Assembly (NCBI RefSeq): GCF_019175385.1
Contig: NC_083346.1
Coordinates: 119,477,771 to 119,541,770 of the forward strand
DNA: 64,000 bases
Reading direction: 5' to 3'
Source: Lycium barbarum
Taxonomy: Eukaryota; Streptophyta; Magnoliopsida; Solanales; Solanaceae
The position numbers were made by a program, and so were the translations under genes. The notes beneath the pieces are model-generated. The model did no database searches, was not told where the DNA came from, and saw nothing but the letters and a program-made list of their open reading frames with translations. Positions 11,906 to 22,711 of the stretch are shown piece by piece (position 1 is the first letter of the stretch; every line of letters starts with the position of its first letter).

Positions 11906-12833
11906 TTGGTTGCCCGCGTGCATACCCTTGCTAATGAGACACTGCCAGGGGACTCCGGTCATATTTCTCCTATATAAGTTTGAAACGAGGGGCCGCAAAT
12001 AGCTTTCTACTCCCACAGGATGGGATAAGAAACTGCAATCCTTGGGGATGGTAACCATGGCTGACCTTGTCCTTTTCGGTTCCATGCTCGGGGTCGGGAA
12101 GACACGTACTAAGATATCTCTTGAATCAGTTTTGTTGTCTCGATTAGCTGCCCTCGTGACCCGAGGGATAGGGAGATGTCCAAAATCTGCAGCTTTTTTG
12201 GTTGCAGGTCGTGTATCGGAGAATATGTCAATGAGGTTATCCAACCTCGGGGCAGGAGAAGTAGGAGCAGCCCCAGCTATCTCTGCAGAAGCAGCTGCCT
12301 CAAATGTAGCAGTTAGGTTACTATCGGGAAGTGGGCTGGTATCCATTGAAGCCTCGGTATCAGGGACCGACTCTGCTCTTGGTTCCGCTTCAGCAATCGA
12401 AGCTAGCTTGGATCTTCTAGTCCTTTGCAGGGGTCTCTTTAGATGAAGCGTCAGCTGAAATGTCAACATATTTAATTGGCCTTAAAGGAGTTGGATAAAG
12501 AACTTCTTTCCTACCTGTGTGCAATGCCGAAACAGAAGCTCCTTCCTCAGCTGTAGGAAAGGAAGGAATTGTGGCTTCCTTCGCTGGAACAGAGGCGAAA
12601 GAAGGGGCCACACCGACCCTTCGAATAAGAAAATCAGGCTCTGATTCATCCCTCATAGTCCGAATAACGCTCCTTGCTCTTTTCTTTGGTTTCTGCCCTT
12701 TGTCCAGGGGTTTTTCGCCTCTTATTGGCAGCAGTAACAAGCCGAGATGTTCCTGCCGAATCAAATTTAAGAACCGGTGTAGCAGGCTCAGTTGTTGGTT
12801 CCGATCTCGGCTCCACCAAGCCCCTGGGTAAAC

Positions 12834-12896
12834 CTGAATACTGAAGGGGTTATGAAAAGAAAAAAAAAAAGAAAAAGGAGAAGATGCAATATATAC
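12834..12896 (-). other. Short intron-like gap in the antisense ORF
   Basis: The minus-strand frame …NHTNTLLDL stops matching at GTATATATTGC (12896). A run of T and C leads to CTTCAG (ending 12841) or TATTCAG (ending 12834), after which the frame continues as LPRGLVEPRSEPTTEPATP. The first acceptor keeps the frame but gives only 56 bp, the second 63 bp; both are near the lower limit for plants. Confidence 0.55.
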
Positions 12897-13042
12897 CAAA
12901 TCAAGCAGAGTATTAGTATGATTTTGGGCAACCCATCGGCCTCGTGACAGGTCCCCCCATGTCCGTTTTTCATGAGTGTGTTGACTGATGATTGCTCCAA
13001 TCCATTCAGTTATGTTCCGGATGGCCGAAGGTATCCATGCAT

Positions 13043-13145
13043 AGCTGATAAAGAGAAAGAAAGGGAGAAATTGTGTGAATACAAGGGAGCGAGTGTTGAC
13101 AAAGCATGGAAGAATAATTATTGAAGAGAGAATTGAAAAACTTAC
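13043..13145 (-). other. Intron-like gap in the antisense ORF (about 103 bp)
   Basis: On the minus strand ADYMPFSERWNDR is followed by GTAAGTTTTTC, a textbook plant donor. The gap is T-rich and ends TTTATCAG, after which YAWIPSAIRNITEWIGA follows. Joining the two leaves the frame one base out, so one indel is present or my boundary is off by one. Confidence 0.7.
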
Positions 13146-14398
13146 GTCTATCGTTCCACCTCTCCGAAAAAGGCATGTAATCAGCGGGAATAATATCTGC
13201 GATCCTCACCCGGATATAGCTTTCTAACTCGATCTCTATCTTTGTCCATATTGGAAAAGATCGGGTTCCGACCTCGCTTGGCGAGCTTTATCACACCCCC
13301 TCGGAATAGCTTCGGGGAATATAACCGGATGAAATGCGCCATCCTGAATTCCTCATTGATGTTATTGGCTTATAATCGGAGGCAGGCCACAGTTCTCTAG
13401 ATAATCGAATCAATTTGAGTTAGGGTCACATTATACGTCCGGCACATCTCCAAAATAACCGGTTAGATAGCAGGGACGAGCTTGAGCGTAAATGGATAGG
13501 TGTAAACATACAAGAAGCCTTCTCTATGATCAGTGATAGATTCGTCAGTCCCGGGGGCGAACACTTACACCGGACGGCTATCCCATCCGCAGTCGGCTCG
13601 GACCTGGTCAATTTTATCCTTGATAATAGACGAAGGATATCGCCTTACATCGAAACCTCTGTCCACAACCGGATAAGGATTCTCGACTTCAAACTCTTTG
13701 TTGTAGTTGGGTTTGGACGACACTATGTCCAAAGTGGTAGGTTCAACGAAGTTGTTTTCCTTGGGTTGTGAGGTTAGCTCGGGTTTCTGAGAAGAAATCG
13801 AGGGAACATCCTGGGAAGTAGTTTCGGAGTTGGACAGACATTTGGGAGATGTGAAAATGAAGACTTGTAAATTTGAAGTAAGAAACGAAACAGGTAAAGA
13901 TAAGAAAAGATTGAAAGGGCAGTTGAAGAATTCCAAATGACGAGTGAAAGAGAAAACAAAAGAGCACTTTCAATCAAAGAACAACAATTGGAGAAGTTGG
14001 CAAAGTTGGGTTTTCTTACGATAAAAACAAGCAAGAAAAGAAAACGATCAAAACAAGCAAGAAAAGGAGAGATGAAAACGATTCAGAAGTAAAGAAGTAA
14101 AGAAGTGAAAGTGGTAAAATAAAGGGGTTAAGGGCCTTATATAGGCATGGTAACTCTAGCGGTTATAGAGGTTAGCCAACCGGAGGGCGCCACGTGTCCC
14201 ACCATTAATGAGACGTGATATGAGGCGATGTGCGTTACGGCGGTTCCCGAGGTCGACCATTCGAGGTGAGACACGTGGCCGATGCAGAGGAACGTGACAT
14301 AATTGTTCCCACCAAAATCAAAATATAAGAACAAACTTATGAAACCACCGATTTTGTGACTTATCCATTTCCCGTTACTCCGGTAAAACTACGGTCCG

Positions 14399-14416
14399 GA
14401 AAGTGTAGGGACTATC
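14399..14416 (+). other. Polypurine tract of element 1
   Basis: GAAAGTGTAGGGACTATC lies directly before the 3' LTR and would prime plus-strand synthesis. Element 2 has GAAAGCGTGGGGACTATC at the same place (minus strand, next to 23362). Confidence 0.7.
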
Positions 14417-15152
14417 TGTATACGGTAAAAACCTGATTTACGCAAGATCGGGGTCCGAAGGTATGACCAAATGAGCACGAGTATGTTCGGTATTTCCTTT
14501 AAACCGGTGGGATCCACCGATATGGCTGATCCGAGAAAAGAGAAGTAAATATGTTGGTCCAGTGTCTTCAGACCAAACTTTGCGCTATCGTTAGTCCGTT
14601 TTCTCTAAGTCAAGTTCTCATGGCCGTTAGTCCAGTTTCTCCATGTCCGAATTGATAGTGGTTGTTGGTCCGGTTAACCAGTTGCGGAATCGCCACGCGT
14701 CAAGACCATTCTGCCATTTTATACTGACAACTGACAGTGTCAGACCATACGATCCTACCTTATCCTTTTAGGGTTTCTTTATTCTAAAGAGGCTTTGTGT
14801 TGTATGTAAGACGCATAAAGCAAAACTATAAATAGAGGACATTTCCCTATTTTTAGAGGTTGGCTTTCTTGAAGATCTAAAACATTGTAATAGAAGATAT
14901 ATATTGAAGCACTCTCTCTCTCTCTTGGTCCGAATCAGTAGCGTTTTGGCCTTATTTGTTCATTCAATACAATTAGCTTAATCATTACTACCTACATATT
15001 TATTCAAGGCATTAACACATATATTTACATATACATATTATTGCGCACAATTCCATACATATTCCACATCAACTCAAAATAAATTAAAGTTTGTCTACAT
15101 ATCTTATTCCTCACCTATAAATTCAATTGATTATCTAAATTCGGGATAAACA
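14417..15152 (+). repeat. 3' LTR of element 1
   Basis: This 736 bp LTR pairs with 954-1697, with a TATA box at 14826-14835. It ends ATAAACA where the 5' copy ends GTAAACA. The target repeat CTCTA follows at 15153-15157 (CTCTG on the left, one difference). Confidence 0.95.
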
Positions 15153-15640
15153 CTCTATTCATCTTCTTCTTCTCCTTGGAATTAATTCTAGTTTGAATGT
15201 CCTCTTCTCTTCCTTTTATTTCAACAATTGTATTCCCAAGATCACTGGTTTCCCCTTGTTTATTTTCCAAATTGGTATCCTTCCCCTGTAAGTGCTCTTC
15301 CTGTTTGCTCTCATTAGTGTTGTTAACCAACCTTTGTCCAGATCAGTTTGGGCCTGATCATCCACAGCTGCATCGGTATTCGCATTTTGTGATTCTGATA
15401 CAATAGGAGCTGCATTTTTCTGAACTCTTTTGACTTCTTTCTTTTCAGCACGTTTCTTTTTCTCCAGCATTCTACACACTATCAAAGAACCACCCCCGTT
15501 TCAGACAGTACCTACAATATTTCGGGATGCCTTCACATTCAATTTTTTTTTCATAACATTTAAGGTTATCTCTCTCTCCTGTCATGATTTAGCTTTTAGC
15601 TTTTTCAAATTTATTGTATTTTAATAAGGGAAATTTGTTA
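15153..15640 (-). pseudogene. Main piece of the host ORF split by element 1, degraded
   Basis: Two overlapping minus-strand frames (15216-15485 and 15153-15330) together look like one decayed coding sequence. It is rich in Lys, Glu and Gln, and one frame upstream holds CEGIPKYCRYCLKRGW, which recalls the zinc-knuckle part of DUF4283-type plant proteins often linked to LINE ORFs. The frame ending at the element 1 boundary continues in frame into 953-842. A LINE ORF1 remnant is my best guess. Confidence 0.35.
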
Positions 15641-16212
15641 AACATAACAAAAAAAATTATTTTTTAAATTTTATGATCAAATAAATGATGTCACATAACT
15701 TAAGACATAAATGATATAACATTTCTTCACGTGAAGGAATCATGTCTCACTGCCTCCCGCGCAAGCGCACCCCAACTTGATGAAAAAGAAAAACTACTTA
15801 ACCACTCCACACAATAAAATAATAGTACCACACGGTAAAGAGAGCCGATGCATGTGATCTTGAAAATAATTTAAAACTCGTTAGAAATATTATTATTACC
15901 AACTGGTAACGTGAATGAAAGCCAGCTGCTAACACGGCCGTGCCATTGTAGACAAGACAGTCAAAGCTACCACGTAAAAAAACATTTAAACTTCAAGAGG
16001 ATATTAATAGTTAAACACATTATTTAGTGATACTTCACTACACTCATCGAAGCTAACTGCAGTTGAAGCTCGTGTATTGACTCAGTCAAAGAACTTAAGT
16101 AAACAATTCTGCTAATCACCAGTCTTATGATAATAAAAATTAAGACTTTAGATGGATCGTCTTATGATACTTAATAAACACTGGTAGAAACAGAGAGGTT
16201 TTTTCTACCGAT
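15641..16212. other. Intergenic, nothing recognised
   Basis: AT-rich sequence with no convincing ORF, RNA gene or repeat boundary that I can identify. Confidence 0.5.
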
Positions 16213-16503
16213 CACTACAAGAAAACATATATGTGGTAATAATTTTTTCTTTAGTCATAGATTGATTATTATTGTAAAAGTACTTTTGGCAACAAAAAAA
16301 TAATAATTTCCCAACGGTTGTTATTGCAATAGCGTGTAACAACTGTTTTTTTTTGTTACCAAAAATACTTTTTACAATAATAATTAATACTATGACAACA
16401 AAATTAAATTCTTTGACAACAAAAAAATCATTTCCCAACAATAAAATTAATTTGTTGCCAAATATAAAATTTTTTGTTGCGATATCTATACTTTCTTGTA
16501 GTG
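16213..16503. mobile_element. CACTA-type foldback MITE
   Basis: The ends are CACTACAAGAAA (16213) and TTTCTTGTAGTG (ending 16503), perfect 12 bp inverted repeats of CACTA type. The interior is a long imperfect palindrome: GATTATTATTGTAAAAGTAC on one side pairs with AATACTTTTTACAATAATAA on the other. No 3 bp target duplication is clear (GAT left, AAC right). Confidence 0.75.
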
Positions 16504-16508
16504 AACAT

Positions 16509-16702
16509 TCACTACTTAAAAAACAAAGAATTAGGGACAGATAAAATTTTCTAGCTAAAAGCAAAAAACTCATGCTAATCTCATTTAGCTATGAATTCGC
16601 GACGGATTATAAGAAAATCTAATTAGCGAAGAGCTATTTAGCGACAGATTATCTAGGGATCACCGACAAATTCCGTAGCTAATTTCATGCTCTCTTGGAG
16701 TG
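16509..16702. mobile_element. Possible second CACTA-like MITE
   Basis: Starts CACTACTTAAAAAA and ends CTCTTGGAGTG. The interior holds TAGCGACAGAT and CGCGACGGAT words, which I have seen in plant CACTA-like MITEs. The terminal repeats are weaker than in the neighbour, so this is tentative. Confidence 0.4.
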
Positions 16703-16989
16703 ATTCAGTGAGAAATTTATGCTATAAAAGATGATTTACCACTTCATCACAACAAACCATATCACTGGGAAAACGCATGATGGGACATAGGTTCCCATTA
16801 AAATACTGAAAAACTTTCTAATTTTTTCGTGTGAAAATATTATTATTTAGATTTTTTTCCCCAACATTCAGTCGGAAATAACCATTAAACATTTTTCAAT
16901 AGAAAATTCAGTGAAAAAATATAGATTGTTATGTAGTGAAATAAAGATTTTTGCGCGCCTTTCGATTGTCCGTATTAGTCTCACTCCTC

Positions 16990-16998
16990 TTATAAATA
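16990..16998 (+). promoter_or_regulatory. TATA box, probable promoter of the DUF247 gene
   Basis: TTATAAATA is followed about 30 bp later by a pyrimidine/A start region (ATCCTTCAGTACAAGC) and then by a likely 5'-UTR exon ending at a good donor, GAGAG|GTAACT, at 17075/17076. Position and spacing fit a transcription start near 17020. Confidence 0.5.
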
Positions 16999-17075
16999 AT
17001 ACTTATGATTCCACCCTCTCATCCTTCAGTACAAGCAAAAGGAACAAGGATAGAAGAATCAGCCAAACCAGAGAG

Positions 17076-18353
17076 GTAACTTTCTACATTTTTCATTCTT
17101 GGCTTTTAGAGAAGAGACTTAATTAACTCTTTGCTAATATGGAAATTCCTGTTCATTCCAATCTCCCCTCTTAACTATAGAGTGAATTACTTATACGGAA
17201 ATTCATTTATAGCAACTTATCTACTAAAGTCAATTACGTTTATTTTCTATTAATAAAGTCATTGCATATTTTGATTAGTTTTCCCACAAAGTCATTATTC
17301 TATTGGAAAAGCTAAAAGGATATTTACATGCATAAATCTTCTCTCAAGTTTGATTTCATAACACTTACTTCTTTTGTGATTTATAATATTATGCTTACCT
17401 TTCTTTTCTTTATAATTAATAATTATTTTAACGAACCGAATTATTCTTTGTACGAAAATTTAATTCAAATAATTTGTCCTTTATAATTATTTTTTTACTT
17501 TAATTAATTTTGTAAACATCTTTTTTCGAGACAAAAATTATTTTCATCTCTTCTGTGTCAAAAATATGGAGCAGAAGTTATTTCCTCCGATTTTTCGCTC
17601 CCGTATCTTCACGGAAGACGAGAGGTAATGCTCTCTTCTGGTTGTCTATGCAAATTCAGATAGATAAGTGTTAACATAGATGTCGTCATAATATTACTTC
17701 ACACAAACCATTTATTTGCGCCTGTTGATTTTTTTTTTTTAAATGTAAGGCACGATTTGGACGTTGGTGGATAATGAAATGGAAGTGATTTTTCCTTGAA
17801 AAAAGGATGTTTACAACATTAATTATAGAAAATAATAAATTATAAAAGACAAATCAGTTAAATCACATTTTTTATTTATATTAATAAAGGATAATTTCAA
17901 AGACTTCCACTTAGGCTCCGTTCTATAACACTACCATCTTATGTAGTTTACAATATTATATTTATATCCTTATTTTTAATTTCGGTGTAACAATTTATTT
18001 ATTTATTTATTATTAATGTTGAAATACAATATGTTAACTTTACCGTTACTAATATATATTCCGCAAACTAACTAAGTAAACAAAATCGTTTAGAATTCAA
18101 TATATAAAATATAAAATAATTATAATGATAGCAATGACACAAACTATTCAGTTGCAAAGAATTTTCTCTGTTTCATTTTTATTCAATTAGACGATCAATC
18201 ATAACGCTCCATTAGTTTGGGATTTGATGATCTAATTAAAATGAAAATACAGATAATATTAAGAACATTATGCATGGATGATCCAAAATGAAATGAAAAT
18301 ATATCTAGTTTAATTAACCATGTCTATCTTTCTCTTTGTTGTTGGAATTACAG
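17076..18353 (+). other. Probable 5'-UTR intron of the DUF247 gene
   Basis: Donor GAGAG|GTAACTTT and acceptor TTGGAATTACAG|TTTT (ending 18353), 13 bp before the ATG. The interior is AT-rich without an ORF. Inferred from splice-site quality only; a promoter directly upstream of 18354 is the alternative. Confidence 0.45.
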
Positions 18354-18366
18354 TTTTCTAACAGTA

Positions 18367-21205
18367 ATGTCAGACCACATTGAGATTCTCCCCTTATATT
18401 ATCGAATTGGTCAAACTCCTCCAAATGAAGCTACAATGGATGAGGTATCTCTGTCTTTCTCCTCAACAGATCTTCGAATTCCACTACTACATCAAACTCC
18501 TCCAACAGAAGCTGCAGAGCATGAGGTATCTCTCTCTCTCTCTCTTGCACGCATAGGGGCGGAACCAGTAAGGGCCGAGGGGTATTCGAACCCCTCGATG
18601 AAAATTACACTAAATATATAAAGTTAAAATTAATTTTTATGTACAGTAAATGCTGAATCCCTTTAACTTTTTCGTGTGTTTATCACTTTATATTTCTGAA
18701 ACTCCTTATAAAAAATCCTAAATCCGCCATTACACGACACACGAACATGCGCGCGCACGCACCTACACGAATTAATGAGAAAGGAAAATGAGTTGAAGAC
18801 TCGATTTATGGGAGCTCAAAGATCTATAGAAATCTTAGCACACCACTTACCTCCCAGCATTTCACCCCAACTGGGACTATAGTCTATATATAATATTCCC
18901 TCCGTCTGAATTTAATATCTTAATTTAACTAGAAACAGCGTTTATGAAATAAAGAGAATTTTTTTAATCTAGTGATCCTAAATGAAATATGTGTATAATG
19001 TATTAAAATATCTTTTGAATTTTATGATTATAAACTTGTCATGGAAGATATTTGAATTGTCAGCTTATCAAATATAAAAAAAGACACTTCTTTTTTTACA
19101 GATCAAAAGAAAAATAATACACTTAAATTAGAACGGTGCGAGAGGAGTAACTCAGGTCATTCAATATAGTTATATTTATTCATTCATTGGATTTTTTTTT
19201 TTTTAGTTTGTAATGAGGCTGGATAGGTGTGACCCCTTCATATTTGTATAGCGGGACAACTTGCCCTCTTAAAATTTTAAGTCCAAGGTCAGAATGGTAA
19301 AAATGAAATCCTCATCAAATTGAATAGTAAAACATATTATAGAGTATCAATTTATCTTTATTTTGAACTGGTTCCTTCTTTTCTTTAGTATTTGTTGTTC
19401 GCTCCTCTGTCTCGCTCTTCCTTAGACAGTAACGCCGTACCACTTTTTTTCTCTACCCACTGCATAGCACTCCATCAGTTTCAATTTGTTGATCTTATTT
19501 GACTTATAACGAAGTTAAAAGAAATTAAAAAACACTTTTGAATCTTTTAATTTTAAATTAAAGATATGTAGATTGTATGTATCAAAATATCCTTTAATCT
19601 TATAGTCTCAAACATATCATGTGAAAAATTAAAATTAAAGAGTTGTCAAAAAAGAAAAAAATATTTTTTTAAAACGGACTAAAAGGGACAAACATATTGA
19701 AATGAAAGGAGTATTTAATCACCTGAATTTTTTAGGATAAAACAACTACTTCAAACTACGAGAAAATTCTAAAAAGAGAAAAATGGTGAACCTTTTTCCA
19801 TTCATTGCAGATAGGACAAGGGAGCAAGCCGTATCAATTTATCGAGATAAAGGAAACAAATGGTCATCAAACCTTTGATGAAAAATTTGAGGATTTGAAA
19901 AATTCGTCTTTCAAATCTACTACTATATTCAAAGTAAATGTGGGGCTACGTGAATCAAATCCTGATGCTTATACACCAAACTTGATCTCCATTGGACCTT
20001 ACCATAATACAAATCCTAAACTTGGCTCAATGGAAGAGTACAAGTTGCTGTACCTTCAAAGGTTTCTCGGGCGTAAATCGGAGATTGATGTGGAAACTTG
20101 GATTACATTGTTGGGGAACTTCGAGGATGAAGCATTAAAGTGTTATGATGGCCTTGGCAATCATAATTCACGCCGATTTTTAGAAATGTTGTTACTTGAT
20201 GGTTGTTTTGTGGTTGAGTTTATTCGAGAGTGTTGTCACATAGAGCCAAGAGATGCCAACGACCAAATTATCAACGCAGAATGGATGATGAACCAAGTAT
20301 GTCGAGACATGTTGTTATTAGAGAACCAACTCCCTTTCTTCATCTTAACAAAGCTTCATGACATGACTAATCATAAGCATCCTACTGAAAACTTCTTCTA
20401 TATGGTGAAATCCACCTTTTCTGATCTTTTCCCAAAAAAGATGACATATAGATCGGAAATTGAGGATGAAAAGTTCGACCACTTACTTCATGTCGTTCAC
20501 AGGCTTTGTAGCCCATCAAAGAAGAAAATCCCAACCACAAATGGTAGCAAACAAAGTGATCAATGTTGCAAGATCAGTTTTTGCGGGAATACTTTGCAAA
20601 TATCAAAAGATATCCCCAGCTTTAGTTTTTGGGAATCCTTCCAAATTCCAAGTGTAACAGAGCTTCATCAAGCTGGTGTTAGCTTTTCAAAGTTAGGGAA
20701 TCTAGAAGAAGACAGTACAACCTTATTCGATATCAAGTTCAATAGAGGATTGATGGAGGCTCCTTGTTTTGTAGCCACCAATACATTTGAGATCTTCATG
20801 AGAAATTTGATAGCCTATGAGCAACACTCGTCTAAAATATTTCCTAAATATTTTTCCCATTACGCGCTTCTAATGACTCAACTTATTAACTCAAGAAAAG
20901 ATGTGAGCTTGCTTCGTGAGAAGGAAATCATACTTAACGGGCTAGGAAGCGACGAAGAAGTGGCTAGCATCTTCAACAAACTCGCAATAGGAGTCCATCT
21001 GGTTCCTTCTGACTTCTCTTACGCTGAAGAATGCAGCAACATGATTCAACATTGTAAAATACCATGGAATCAAATGAAGGCAAATTTGAGGCACAATTAT
21101 TTTAATAGTCCTTGGGTAGGAGCTTCAACTGTGGCAGCCATCATACTTCTCATACTCACAGTTGTGCAGACTGTTTTAGCTTTTATCGGTGAAGTTAAGA
21201 AGTAG
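18367..21205 (+). CDS. DUF247 (UPF0481) plant membrane protein, two coding exons
   Basis: Exon 1 runs 18367-18525 (ATG, 53 codons), donor GAG|GTATCT; exon 2 runs 19811-21205 after TTCATTGCAG, in phase 0, giving about 517 residues, normal for the family. Exon 2 carries the family words LISIGPYH, ME.YK..YLQRFL, LLLDGCFVVEFI and DMLLLENQLPFFIL, and ends in a hydrophobic span STVAAIILLILTVVQTVLAFI followed by a short basic tail, the usual C-terminal membrane anchor. Exon 1 is not conserved enough for me to check. The frame is undamaged, so the gene is probably functional. The biochemical role of most DUF247 proteins is unknown; some relatives act in grass self-incompatibility. The coding intron holds three MITEs. 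An alternative donor exists at 18444/18445. Confidence 0.88.
18555..18735. mobile_element. MITE-like insert in the DUF247 intron
   Basis: Starts AGGGGCGGAACCAGTAAGGG and ends AATCCTAAATCCGCCAT, imperfect inverted ends sharing GGCGGA/TCCGCC, with GGGTATTCGAACCCCTCG near the left end. This layout recurs in Solanaceae genomes as a short non-autonomous DNA element, from memory. Confidence 0.5.
18894..19149. mobile_element. Stowaway-like MITE in the DUF247 intron
   Basis: Left end ATTCCCTCCGTCTGAATTTA and right end AGAACGGTGCGAGAGGAGTA resemble the CTCCCTCCGTCC… ends of plant Tc1/mariner-type MITEs. Length about 256 bp. Confidence 0.6.
19470..19713. mobile_element. Second Stowaway-like MITE in the DUF247 intron
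   Basis: Left end CTCCATCAGTTTCAATTTG and right end ATTGAAATGAAAGGAGTA are imperfect inverted repeats, and the interior (GACTTATAACGAAGTTAAAA … GAGTTGTCA) is of the same kind as the element at 18894. It ends about 100 bp before the exon 2 acceptor. Confidence 0.65.
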
Positions 21206-22711
21206 TAATTGTTGTAATTTTGTACAATGATTGATGGATCATCTCCAGTCTAGTGTTTCCATACTATTCGATCCAGACAATTCGTGTATTCATAACCTTA
21301 TTGTGTCAGAACTTGTGTTTCAATTGATTATAGGTGTGAGAAGCATAACGAAAGTTTGTTTTTTTCTTCTGATGGTGTCTTCATTGAAGCAGCACATATT
21401 TTCAAGGCAAAATATATAAACATTAACCTGAACTATACACAAAAGTCGAGTTCATACTCCAACTAAACGGACGACTTATTCCATCCCTATTTTTATTTAA
21501 AGTGAAACTATTACCTTCCTAGTGCTGATGTGACAGAAAATATATTTACTTTTTTTCCAAGCACGTGAAAGGCTAAAAAAAAAAAAAAGCTTGAAACCAA
21601 CTTGTCACTTTTTTATCGGTTAAAATACACTAATTACATTAATACTAAGAGATATTTCCTTTTTACAATTTTTTCCCTTTATTCATTTCTCTTTTCATTT
21701 TTTTTTTAAACTAATCAACAGACCACTGTGGGGTATTTTTTGCTTTTTTGTACTCTTTTCCTTTAAATTCTTTCTTTTACATTTGTATCTTCCTTGTCCA
21801 TTTAATTTCCACCATCTTACTACCAGCAATCCGCCGTTGCACCGCCATCTCCACTTTCCCCTCCGTTTTTACTCCTGCTTGATTTACTTTTTCTTCCTTT
21901 TTTAATTTGTTCTTTTTCACTGTTCCTTTCTAGTTTCAAGCTTTATCTCTCTACGTTTTGTTTTGAGAAATCCGTCCAAAATTCCTCCTTTGACGTTCAT
22001 TGACACCATTGAAGCCAATCAAAATGATTTGAAAATCCTTCAAGTTACAATTACATGAAAAAAATTTGCTAGTCATTGTTGATGATTTTTGACAACGTAA
22101 TACTGAGAAAGGCAAGTTGAAGTGAGAGATAAAAATGAAAGATACTGAAGGTTGACTGCAAAAAATGAAAGGAAAATTTTTCCGGCTAAGATCTACGGAT
22201 GATGTTCCCTGTATGATGAAAAATGTGGGTTGTTTAGAAGCCACAATGAGTAGCAAATTTTTTTGGGGTATAGTTTAGGGTGCAATGTATTTATTTTGTC
22301 TATTTTCAATTGCCATATCTCTCTCTCTCTTTCTCACAGACGAGCGAAGTTTCTAACAAATTTATAAATGGACAATTAATTTTAATTTAGTATTTTGGAT
22401 TACCACTTTAAGGGTTGTTTGGTACTATATATAAGAATAGTACGTGTTGAATAAGGTGTATTAGTAATGTTGGATTAGCTATGCTAGTTTTATTTATATT
22501 GAGATTATTACTAATCAACAATTTGATTCGGTGTATTGAAAATAACATGCATTGCATAATTTTTTTATAAATGTTTGTTTACAAAAACACTCTACATTAT
22601 TTAGCTTTGTACACTTCCTTTGCAATAGATAGTTCTTTTACTCTCCCTTCAATGACTATTTTTGTTGCAGCAGTTTTATGTTCTCTGTTTCACGTCACAC
22701 CATGCATGAAT
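21206..22711. other. Downstream flank of DUF247, no gene
   Basis: Contains the likely 3' UTR of DUF247 and AT-rich intergenic sequence. 21427-22282 is bracketed by CCTGAACTATACAC and GTATAGTTTAGGGTG, a loose inverted pair that could be a decayed DNA transposon. From 22425 (GGGTTGTTTGGTAC) a hAT-like MITE may begin. No ORF is convincing. Confidence 0.4.

Larger units (their letters stand above)
10980..13841 (-). pseudogene. Antisense ORF of element 1 (putative gypsy-type transposon protein family)
   Basis: The minus-strand frame begins near ATG 13841, matched by the start in element 2 (+ strand, 23893). The N-terminal part has the PNYNKEFEVENP and DRGFDVRR words, followed by YTYPFTL and a YSPKLFRGGVIKL-like stretch, as in the plant family called putative gypsy-type transposon (Transposase_28). 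The C-terminal third (about 11000-11760) is a long coiled coil rich in Glu, Lys and Leu, ending in an acidic Ser-rich tail. Frame changes and stops (for example a TAG after YTYPFTLKLVPAI and a stop at 13565) make this copy a pseudogene. At least three intron-like gaps are listed separately. The function of this protein family is unknown. Confidence 0.75.
954..15152 (+). mobile_element. Element 1: Tat-lineage Ty3/Gypsy LTR retrotransposon, decayed
   Basis: The element has two LTRs starting TGTATACGG and ending TAAACA, a primer site just inside the 5' LTR, a purine-rich tract before the 3' LTR, and flanking 5 bp repeats CTCTG/CTCTA. The internal order is gag, protease, RT, two RNase H domains, integrase, then a long antisense ORF, which is the layout of the Tat branch (Retand, Grande, RIRE2). 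It cannot move: gag has many stops, a 2859 bp solo LTR interrupts gag at 2295-5153, the second RNase H has lost a catalytic Asp, and the integrase core is deleted. A second member of the family is element 2 (22712-59895). Confidence 0.93.

Noticed and set aside
16911..17126. 71-codon ORF as an upstream exon of DUF247
   Set aside because: It spans the TATA box and the likely transcription start, so it cannot be translated as such.
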